Source: an uncultured Oscillospiraceae bacterium
GTDB taxonomy: Bacteria; Bacillota; Clostridia; Oscillospirales; Ruminococcaceae
Direction: 5' to 3'
DNA: 5,613 bases
Assembly (NCBI GenBank): GCA_934527255.1
Contig: CAKTAM010000116.1
Coordinates: forward strand, 1-5,613
The translations under genes were made by a program, and so were the position numbers. Shown here piece after piece: positions 1 through 5,034 of this stretch. The notes under the pieces were generated by a model. That model made no database searches, was not told the origin of the DNA, and saw nothing but the letters and a program-made list of their open reading frames with translations. Numbering within the stretch: the stretch's first letter is position 1; the number at the start of each line of letters is the position of its first letter.

Positions 1-723
1 GTGCAAAGCACGCCGGAGCGTTCGGCCCTGTATGCCGTGCAGACGCCGCAGGTCGTCGAGCGCGAACGGTATCTGCAGGCAATACTGCAGGCCCCGCATG
101 CCGCGGTAACGGATGATTGCATGGTGATGGAGCATGCGGGCTATGAGGTTCGCCTGACGCAGGGAGATTATGCCAACCGCAAGGTGACAACGCCGGAGGA
201 TCTGCTGACGACAAAGCAAACAAATACGGCACGGCAGCTGCCGTGCGTGCGTGTGGGGCACGGTTATGATGTGCACCGTTTGGCGCCCGGCCGTGCGCTG
301 GTGCTGGGCGGCTGCACGGTACCCTTTGAAAAGGGGCTTTTGGGGCATTCGGATGCGGATGTGCTGACCCATGCCGTGATGGATGCGCTTCTTGGGGCGG
401 CGGCTCTGGGCGATATTGGGCAGCATTTTCCGGATAATGACCCTGCCTATGCGGGCGCGGACAGCGTTGCATTGCTGCGGCAGGTCGTCGGTCTGCTGAA
501 GCGGGAGGGCCTGTGTGTGGGCAACATTGATGCAACCATCCTTTGCCAGCGGCCAAAGCTGGCCCCGTATATCCCGCAGATGCGTGCGGTATTGGCACTG
601 GCGCTGGGTGTACAGCCGCAGCAGGTTTCCGTAAAAGCAACAACGGAAGAGAAGTTGGGCTTCACCGGTGCCGGAGAGGGGATCGCCGCCCATTGTGTGG
701 CGCTTCTGACGAAGGAAGAATAA
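1..723 (+). CDS. ispDF: Bifunctional IspD/IspF (MEP pathway), 5' end missing
   Basis: Two consecutive MEP-pathway enzymes of isoprenoid precursor synthesis in one cytosolic polypeptide. Visible residues 1–70 are the C-terminal part of IspD (CDP-ME synthase, joins CTP to MEP): QTPQ at 14–17, TDD at 37–39, and KVTTPEDL at 61–68, whose Lys61 matches the conserved IspD lysine. Residues 71–82 are a short linker. Residues 83–240 are a full-length IspF (2-C-methyl-D-erythritol 2,4-cyclodiphosphate synthase): GHGYDVHR at 86–93 with metal ligands Asp90 and His92, HSDAD at 116–120, third ligand His124, FPDND at 143–147, and the signature ATTEEKLGFTGAGEGIA at 213–229. About 150 N-terminal IspD residues, including the CTP-binding loop, lie upstream of the window, so the GTG at base 1 is an internal valine codon and not a start. 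The stop is TAA at 721–723. No frameshift is seen. IspF assignment is very secure; the fusion reading is secure because no stop separates the two parts. Confidence 0.95.
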   Translation: MQSTPERSALYAVQTPQVVERERYLQAILQAPHAAVTDDCMVMEHAGYEVRLTQGDYANRKVTTPEDLLTTKQTNTARQLPCVRVGHGYDVHRLAPGRALVLGGCTVPFEKGLLGHSDADVLTHAVMDALLGAAALGDIGQHFPDNDPAYAGADSVALLRQVVGLLKREGLCVGNIDATILCQRPKLAPYIPQMRAVLALALGVQPQQVSVKATTEEKLGFTGAGEGIAAHCVALLTKEE

Positions 724-725
724 CG

Positions 726-794
726 CTGCCGTCTGCAGAAAAGGATGAACGGCGGGACGGCCGGAAAATGAGTGCGGTTGAACAAGGACGGCAG
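726..794 (+). repeat. Inverted repeat with alternative partner in the ispDF–cdaA gap
   Basis: CTGCCGTC at 726–733 is perfectly complementary to GACGGCAG at 787–794, whose last two bases begin the cdaA Shine-Dalgarno sequence. The inner part, GCCGTC at 728–733, can instead pair with GACGGC at 756–761. The two pairings exclude each other, so the leader could in principle hold the ribosome binding site closed or leave it free. The pairings are seen directly; a regulatory role is inference. In G+C-rich DNA an 8-base match within 70 bases can occur by chance. There is no T-run, so this is not a terminator, and I see no convincing promoter in the 85-base gap. Read-through from ispDF is therefore possible. 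Confidence 0.35.
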
Positions 795-800
795 GGAGGA
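793..800 (+). promoter_or_regulatory. Ribosome binding site of cdaA (fixes a GTG start)
   Basis: AGGGAGGA is a strong Shine-Dalgarno match, with its GGAGG core at 795–799 ending nine bases before the GTG at 809. The only nearby ATG, at 802–804, is in a different frame, so the GTG start is well supported. Confidence 0.8.
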
Positions 801-808
801 AATGGTTT

Positions 809-1867
809 GTGGAAACGCTCAAGCAGGTGCTGAATGTCGTGCGCAATGCGAGCATTGTTGATGTTCTGGATATTATTATCGTATCGTTTCTGATTTACGA
901 GCTGATCATGCTGGCGCGCAAGACCAGGGCAGTCCAGTTGACAAAAGGCATCGTCCTTTTGCTGCTGGGCTCTTTTGTGGCGACCAACCTGCAGATGCGG
1001 GTGCTTTCCAATATTCTTTCGGCGGTGCTGCAGTTCGGCGTACTGGCGCTTGTGGTGGTTTTTCAGCCGGAAATCCGGCGTGTACTGGAACAGATCGGCC
1101 ATTCACACATTGTCTCGCTGGATATTTTCCGCCAGCGCAGTGACAGTGAAGAGCGCCGCCTGCGCACCTCCAAGGCCATTGCCGCCGTATGTGATGCCGC
1201 CGAGCAGATGAGCGCCAGCCGCACAGGCGCACTGATCGTCTTTGAACGCAAAAGCAATTTGAGCGAGATACTGGCCACCGGTACCGTGCTGAATGCCGAT
1301 GTTACGACCGAGCTGCTGAATACGATCTTCTATGAGGGCACCCTGCTGCACGATGGTGCGACCGTTATTCGGGACGGCCGTATCCATTCCGCGGCCTGTG
1401 TGCTGCCGCTGAGCGCAAATCTGGAGATCAGCAAGGAGATGGGCACCCGGCATCGCGCGGCGCTTGGCATGAGCGAAAACAGCGACGCTGTGGTCGTGGT
1501 GGTTTCGGAAGAATCCGGCATTGTTTCACTGGCCAAAAACGGCGTGCTGATCCGTCGTCTGGATCGGGCGGCGCTGTACAAAATATTGACGGACGATGTG
1601 CTGTCGCTGTATGAGCCTTCGGAAAAGGAAAAGGCGCGTATGGCCAGAGGCCGTCACGCGGAAAAGAAGCAGAACGCCAAAGCGGATGCAGACGAGCCAC
1701 TGCCGCCTGAGGAGAACGAACCAAAGGCGGAAAACGTGCAGGCACCGGCCGAGGCCCCGGCATTGTCGGAAGCATCGGCCGCCCCACAGTCGGCGGAAGA
1801 AGCGCCGGAAGCAGAGGGCAAGACCGCCGTGCAGAGCGAGCCAGAGGGAAAGGAGAACCGGCAATGA
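809..1867 (+). CDS. cdaA: Membrane diadenylate cyclase CdaA (DacA), c-di-AMP synthase
   Basis: Condenses two ATP molecules into cyclic di-AMP, an essential second messenger in many Bacillota that controls potassium and osmolyte transport and cell-wall homeostasis. The 352-residue product has three hydrophobic N-terminal segments (about 15–36, 47–60 and 69–85). A DAC (DisA_N) catalytic domain follows at about 95–265, with the hallmark DGA at 182–184 (within LLHDGATVI) and GTRHRAALG at 212–220 containing RHR at 214–216. Both catalytic motifs are intact. From about 271 to 352 there is a tail rich in Glu, Ala, Pro and Lys that looks disordered; Bacillus subtilis CdaA has about 273 residues and lacks such a tail. 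The start is GTG at 809 behind a strong Shine-Dalgarno. Its stop overlaps the cdaR start as ATGA, so the two are probably translationally coupled, which fits the known CdaA–CdaR partnership. Confidence 0.96.
   Translation: METLKQVLNVVRNASIVDVLDIIIVSFLIYELIMLARKTRAVQLTKGIVLLLLGSFVATNLQMRVLSNILSAVLQFGVLALVVVFQPEIRRVLEQIGHSHIVSLDIFRQRSDSEERRLRTSKAIAAVCDAAEQMSASRTGALIVFERKSNLSEILATGTVLNADVTTELLNTIFYEGTLLHDGATVIRDGRIHSAACVLPLSANLEISKEMGTRHRAALGMSENSDAVVVVVSEESGIVSLAKNGVLIRRLDRAALYKILTDDVLSLYEPSEKEKARMARGRHAEKKQNAKADADEPLPPEENEPKAENVQAPAEAPALSEASAAPQSAEEAPEAEGKTAVQSEPEGKENRQ
1850..1866 (+). promoter_or_regulatory. Ribosome binding site and ATGA overlap start of cdaR
   Basis: AAGGAG at 1850–1855 lies inside the last codons of cdaA, eight bases before the ATG at 1864. 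That ATG shares bases with the cdaA stop TGA at 1865–1867, the classic arrangement for ribosome re-initiation and balanced production of two interacting proteins. Confidence 0.8.
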
Positions 1868-3159
1868 AGGAAAAGCTGTCGCGGTTGTTGGACAGCCGCA
1901 AGTTCTATCTCACACTGTCCATCCTTCTGGCGGTGCTGTACTGGCTGGTGCTCTCCATGGCGGATGACAGCGATATTGAAAAAACCATTTATAACGTGCC
2001 GGTGCAGATGGATTATAACGCCTCCGTTTACCAGAGCTTTGGCCTGGAGATCATCGGCGATGAGCCGATCACGGTGGACGTCACCATTTCCGGCCCGCGC
2101 ACCGTGGTCAACGACGTCAAGGCGGATGATCTGCTGGTATATCCCAATGTGAACTCTGTGACCACCAGCGGTACCAAGACGCTGCGGCTGGTGTACAGCA
2201 CAGTCAACAGTACTGCACGGTATACCATTTCGCACCTTTCACAGGAGATGGTCACGCTGCGGTTTGATAAGATCATTACACAGAAATTTCAGGCGCAGCT
2301 GGACAATTCCGGCATTATGGTCGAGGATGGCTATCTGTTGGATTCCTGCGTGATCACCCCCGCGGAGATCGCTGTGACCGGGCCCTCGGAGGAGGTCTCC
2401 TCCATTGCGCAGGTGTGGGTGACCATGCCGGATATGGACGGCAGCACCGGTTTGAATGAATCGAAGATCACCCGCGGAGAGCTTCACCTGCTGGATGAGC
2501 AGGGCAATGAGGTGGATCGCACCCTGCTGACGCTGGATAACGAGCAGGTGGAGGTCAACATCAATATTCTGCGCATCCTGCAGCAGCAGCTGAAGGTGCA
2601 GTTTACCAACGTGCCGCGCGGGTTTGATACCTCTACGCTGGGCGCTGCGCCGGATCGCGACGTCATCAGCGTAGCTGTGCCGACCAGCTATGACGAAAGC
2701 GCCGCGGAGGATGTCTATCCGCTGTACATCAATTTTTACGAGCTGCAAACCTCGAAAAAATATCAGGATGATTATGTTCTGGAGCTGAACTCGACCGACG
2801 AATATACGCTGCTGAACAACATTCAGCAGGTGACGGTTCGTTTTCAAACGGAGGAATATGTAGAAAAGAAGGTCACGGTGTCGGATCTGCGTGTCGTCAA
2901 TGTACCGGAAGGGAAAAAAGTGACGGCCGTGACGGAAGCGCTGGACAGTGTGATACTGGTCGGCCCGCCGGAGGCCATGCAGCAGATCGAAGCGCTGGAG
3001 GAGGCAGGCGTGCTGGAGCAGTACATCATTGCACAGATCGACGCCTCCAAAGCCACGCTGCAAAGCGGTCAGCAGATGCTGCCGGTGCAGATACTGGTGC
3101 CGTCCATCAGCAGCGTTTTTGCCATAGGTATGTATTCGGTGGTGGTCAGTGTTGAGTAA
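1864..3159 (+). CDS. cdaR: CdaA regulatory protein CdaR (YbbR-repeat protein)
   Basis: Membrane-anchored partner that modulates the diadenylate cyclase CdaA from the outer face of the membrane. The 431-residue protein begins with a short basic cytosolic stretch (MKEKLSRLLDSRKF) and one hydrophobic anchor at about 14–31, followed by an acidic, extracytoplasmic region. Four YbbR-type beta-rich repeats can be traced at roughly 40–135, 138–235, 238–330 and 332–431. Repeats 1, 2 and 4 show the usual V-x-GP turn before a segment of the V/I-alternating kind (SGPRT near 77, TGPSEE near 172, VGPPEA near 366). Repeat 3 has VAVPTSY at 270–276 in this place, without the glycine. B. subtilis CdaR has 483 residues and also four repeats, so the architecture is standard. 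The ORF is intact and overlaps its neighbours on both sides, which points to a single operon. Assignment rests on anchor, repeats and position after cdaA. Confidence 0.93.
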   Translation: MKEKLSRLLDSRKFYLTLSILLAVLYWLVLSMADDSDIEKTIYNVPVQMDYNASVYQSFGLEIIGDEPITVDVTISGPRTVVNDVKADDLLVYPNVNSVTTSGTKTLRLVYSTVNSTARYTISHLSQEMVTLRFDKIITQKFQAQLDNSGIMVEDGYLLDSCVITPAEIAVTGPSEEVSSIAQVWVTMPDMDGSTGLNESKITRGELHLLDEQGNEVDRTLLTLDNEQVEVNINILRILQQQLKVQFTNVPRGFDTSTLGAAPDRDVISVAVPTSYDESAAEDVYPLYINFYELQTSKKYQDDYVLELNSTDEYTLLNNIQQVTVRFQTEEYVEKKVTVSDLRVVNVPEGKKVTAVTEALDSVILVGPPEAMQQIEALEEAGVLEQYIIAQIDASKATLQSGQQMLPVQILVPSISSVFAIGMYSVVVSVE

Positions 3160-4750
3160 CGGAATGGGAACGCTGCTGATCGGCAATGTGCGGATGCCGC
3201 TTGGACGGGATCAACGGGATGCCGTTGCCCGCGCGGTACAGCTGGTAGGCGTTCGCCCGCAGGATATTCAGGCCAGCGGGGTACACCGGCTTTCGGTGGA
3301 TGCCCGCCATGGCAGGCCGGTGCTGGTGTATACCATTGCACTGACGGTACCGGCGCAGGCGCTGCCCCGGTATGCCGGTCGGCCGGGCGTACAGCTGCTG
3401 CAGGAGCAGCCACTGCTGCTGCAGCATGGCTGCCAACGACTGGAGCGGCGGCCTGTTGTGTGCGGGCTGGGCCCGGCGGGCCTGTTTGCGGCCTATGTGC
3501 TGGCCAAAGATGGCTATTGTCCGCTGGTGCTGGAGCGTGGGCCATGCATCGAAAAGCGTATGCAGGCGATCCAGCACTTTGTGCAGGGCGGCCCGCTGGA
3601 TGAAAACGCCAATATTCAGTTTGGCGAGGGAGGCGCCGGCACCTTTTCGGATGGCAAGCTGACCACGCGTATCCACGATCCCCTGTGCGGGTTTGTGACC
3701 CGCACGCTGTTGGAAAACGGTGCGCCCGCCGAGATCGCCCTGCGTCAGAAGCCCCACATCGGCACAGATCTGCTGCGGGGCGTTATCGCCAATATTCGCA
3801 AAAAAATAGAAGCCCTTGGCGGGCAGGTGCTGTTTGAAACTTGTCTGACGGGACTGGAGCAGGCAAACGGCCGCCTGCAAGCCGTGCAGACCACACGCGG
3901 CCGCATTGCCTGCCAGACGCTGATATTGGCGCCGGGGCATTCGGCACGGGATACCTTTGCCATGCTGCAGGCGGACGGTCTGCAGCTTGTGTGCAAGCCG
4001 TTCAGTGTGGGATTTCGGGCCGAGCACCTGCAAAGTGAGATCGAAACGGCGCTGTACCACGAGGCAGCCGGCCACCCGGATCTTCCCCGTGGGGAATACC
4101 AGCTGGTCAGCCATGTGGGCGGGCGCGGGGTTTATACCTTCTGCATGTGCCCCGGCGGGCAGGTGGTCGCGGCGGCCAGCGAGTCGGATACCGTGGTGAC
4201 CAACGGCATGAGCTATCATGCCCGCGACGGCCGCAATGCCAACGCAGCGGTCGTGGTTTCTGTCAGCGAGGCTGATTTTGGCTGTGACCCGGCACGGGCC
4301 ATTGCTTTTCAGCGCGGGCTGGAACAGCAGGCCTGGCGGTTGGGCGGCGGCGATTACCACGCTCCGGCACAGAATGCTGCCGCTTTTCTGGAGGGAAAAG
4401 CAGCGCTTTCCATCAGGGAGGTCGTTCCCACCTATCCTCTGGGCGTACGCCCGGCCGATCTTGCCAAGCTGTTTGGCCCGGAGCTCAGCGAGGCGCTGCG
4501 TGCAGGTCTGCGCGATTTTGACCGCCGTATTCGCGGGTATGCTTCCGACAAGGCTATTCTGACGGGTGTGGAAACCAGAACCAGCAGCCCGGTACGGCTG
4601 CCGCGGGACGATACCATGCAAAGCGTGGCATTGCGCGGGCTGTACCCGGCGGGTGAGGGCGCAGGCTATGCAGGCGGCATTATGAGCGCAGCTGTGGATG
4701 GTATCCGCGCAGCGCGGGCCATCATTGGTCAATACGCGCCGCTGCAGTAA
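3149..4750 (+). CDS. Uncharacterised FAD-dependent dehydrogenase, COG2509 type
   Basis: A flavoprotein of unknown substrate, probably cytosolic: no signal peptide or membrane segment is visible. With the longest start it has 533 residues. An N-terminal domain (about 7–95) carries the family-like stretch HRLSVDARHGRPVLVYTI (46–63). A Rossmann dinucleotide fold follows: VVCGLGPAGLFAAYVLA with GLGPAG at 106–111 and an acidic strand end, LVLERG, at 126–131. Other family marks are FGEGGAGTFSDGKLTTR at 158–174, YTFCMCPGGQVV at 329–340 and a C-terminal FAD-contact motif, LYPAGEGAGYAGGIMSAA, at 498–515. Start choice is uncertain: GTG 3149, TTG 3152 and ATG 3164 are all possible. A weak GGTGG at 3141–3145 best fits TTG 3152, while ATG 3164 lies four bases after the cdaR stop. 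All options imply coupling to cdaR. Family membership is secure; the reaction is unknown. The slot after cdaR is often held by glmM in Bacillota, and this protein is unrelated to GlmM. Confidence 0.9.
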   Translation: MLSNGMGTLLIGNVRMPLGRDQRDAVARAVQLVGVRPQDIQASGVHRLSVDARHGRPVLVYTIALTVPAQALPRYAGRPGVQLLQEQPLLLQHGCQRLERRPVVCGLGPAGLFAAYVLAKDGYCPLVLERGPCIEKRMQAIQHFVQGGPLDENANIQFGEGGAGTFSDGKLTTRIHDPLCGFVTRTLLENGAPAEIALRQKPHIGTDLLRGVIANIRKKIEALGGQVLFETCLTGLEQANGRLQAVQTTRGRIACQTLILAPGHSARDTFAMLQADGLQLVCKPFSVGFRAEHLQSEIETALYHEAAGHPDLPRGEYQLVSHVGGRGVYTFCMCPGGQVVAAASESDTVVTNGMSYHARDGRNANAAVVVSVSEADFGCDPARAIAFQRGLEQQAWRLGGGDYHAPAQNAAAFLEGKAALSIREVVPTYPLGVRPADLAKLFGPELSEALRAGLRDFDRRIRGYASDKAILTGVETRTSSPVRLPRDDTMQSVALRGLYPAGEGAGYAGGIMSAAVDGIRAARAIIGQYAPLQ

Positions 4751-4759
4751 GCCGAAGGG

Positions 4760-4799
4760 AAAAAGCAGCGGGCGGCAGGAACGACCGCAAAAAAGCAGC
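4760..4799 (+). repeat. Direct repeat of AAAAAGCAGC, period 30
   Basis: AAAAAGCAGC occurs at 4760–4769 and again at 4790–4799, immediately after the flavoprotein stop. The copies are identical over ten bases; the 20 bases between them are unrelated. Function unknown. It may be chance or the trace of a small duplication. Confidence 0.45.
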
Positions 4800-4855
4800 T
4801 GTCTGGCGGAGAAATGTCTGATTTTCGGGTGAAAAGCCAAACGGCTTTACAGCTG
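4796..4855. repeat. Nested inverted repeat downstream of the flavoprotein gene
   Basis: CAGCTGT at 4796–4802 is the reverse complement of ACAGCTG at 4849–4855. Inside it, AAAGCC at 4833–4838 pairs with GGCTTT at 4843–4848 around a four-base loop, AAAC, and this small hairpin abuts the outer arm directly. In RNA this could fold as two stacked helices enclosing about 30 unpaired bases. It might stabilise the 3' end of the upstream transcript or weakly terminate it. No U-tract follows (the next bases are GATTTGTCTGG), so I do not call it a terminator. Confidence 0.35.
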
Positions 4856-4886
4856 ATTTGTCTGGCCGAATGGCCGCTCCGCTTTC

Positions 4887-4915
4887 TGCACAGGGCTTCA
4901 TTACTGCTGTATAAA
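4887..4915 (+). promoter_or_regulatory. Weak promoter candidate, distal
   Basis: TGCACA at 4887–4892 (four of six matches to TTGACA) and TATAAA at 4910–4915 (five of six to TATAAT) are separated by 17 bases, the ideal spacing for the housekeeping sigma factor. It would give a recJ leader of about 110 bases. Chance matches in AT-rich DNA are common, so this is a candidate only. Confidence 0.28.
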
Positions 4916-4942
4916 TAATTTTACAACTCATAAAAAATTATC

Positions 4943-4971
4943 TTGAACACATCGTTTTGCCCCGGAATATT
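4943..4971 (+). promoter_or_regulatory. Promoter candidate, proximal to recJ
   Basis: TTGAAC at 4943–4948 and AATATT at 4966–4971 lie 17 bases apart; each matches four of six consensus positions of a housekeeping sigma promoter. The strongly AT-rich block at 4908–4941 sits directly upstream, where an UP element would be, which raises the plausibility. Transcription would begin near 4978 and leave a leader of about 57 bases. Stated as inference from spacing and composition. Confidence 0.35.
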
Positions 4972-4977
4972 ACCGGG
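4961..4977. repeat. Short palindrome over the candidate -10 region
   Basis: CCCGG at 4961–4965 is mirrored by CCGGG at 4973–4977 around AATATTA, so the candidate -10 box sits in the centre. A second pair, CTTGA at 4942–4946 and TCAAG at 4982–4986, brackets it, though the two are not concentric. It could be an operator or a small RNA hairpin. No known regulator site is recognised. Confidence 0.35.
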
Positions 4978-5018
4978 TCGCTCAAGTGTGTGATAGCATT
5001 CAAATAGTACAGGATACT

Positions 5019-5030
5019 GGAGAGAAGAAG
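5019..5030 (+). promoter_or_regulatory. Ribosome binding site of recJ
   Basis: GGAGAGAAGAAG is purine-rich with GGAG at 5019–5022, 12 bases before the ATG at 5035, slightly long but workable spacing. An in-frame TAG at 5005–5007 and the absence of another start between it and 5035 support this ATG. Confidence 0.65.
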
Positions 5031-5034
5031 CATC

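Larger units (their letters stand above)
4751..5034 (+). other. Non-coding gap before recJ, with repeats and promoter candidates
   Basis: No convincing gene lies in these 284 bases. The first part (to about 4900) is mixed in composition and holds small direct and inverted repeats. Bases 4908–4941 are strongly AT-rich, followed by a promoter-like stretch and a short palindrome, then the recJ ribosome binding site. I find no hairpin followed by a T-run, so a factor-independent terminator for the upstream operon is not evident. The sequence TGTCTGGC occurs at 4800–4807 and 4859–4866, and TGTCTG again at 4815–4820. The gap length suggests recJ is transcribed separately. Confidence 0.6.

Noticed and set aside
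1..3. GTG at base 1 as a true start codon of ispF or ispDF
   Set aside because: The residues that follow are already internal IspD sequence, so the gene must begin upstream of the window.
778..806. Promoter with -35 TTGAAC at 778 before cdaA
   Set aside because: The matching -10 position falls at about 801–806 with poor sequence, and transcription would start beyond the cdaA start codon.
1654..2235. A 193-codon minus-strand frame across the cdaA–cdaR junction
   Set aside because: It reads the antisense of the low-complexity CdaA tail, giving a Ser/Gly/Ala-rich string, and overlaps two secure genes.
2239..3186. A 315-codon open frame on the minus strand opposite cdaR
   Set aside because: Same codon-register artefact; the product is His/Gln/Leu-rich without domain features and cdaR is clearly the real gene.
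3146..4840. A 564-codon open frame on the minus strand, opposite the flavoprotein gene
   Set aside because: Its codons are in exact register with the sense codons, so its stops would need TTA, CTA or TCA codons in the sense gene, which are rare in this G+C-rich genome. The translation shows no recognisable domain, whereas the sense protein has many conserved motifs.
4833..4848. Factor-independent terminator at the AAAGCC/GGCTTT hairpin
   Set aside because: The stem is only six base pairs and no T-run follows, so it lacks the required signature.
4722..4931. A 69-codon minus-strand frame mostly inside the gap before recJ
   Set aside because: No Shine-Dalgarno precedes its ATG, it runs into the 3' end of the flavoprotein gene, and the product resembles no family I know. 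A small real gene cannot be fully excluded.
4944..4959. Possible LexA (SOS) box before recJ, starting TGAACACATCG
   Set aside because: The Bacillota LexA site needs GAAC and GTTC separated by four bases. Here the spacing is five and the right half reads GTTT, so the match is poor.
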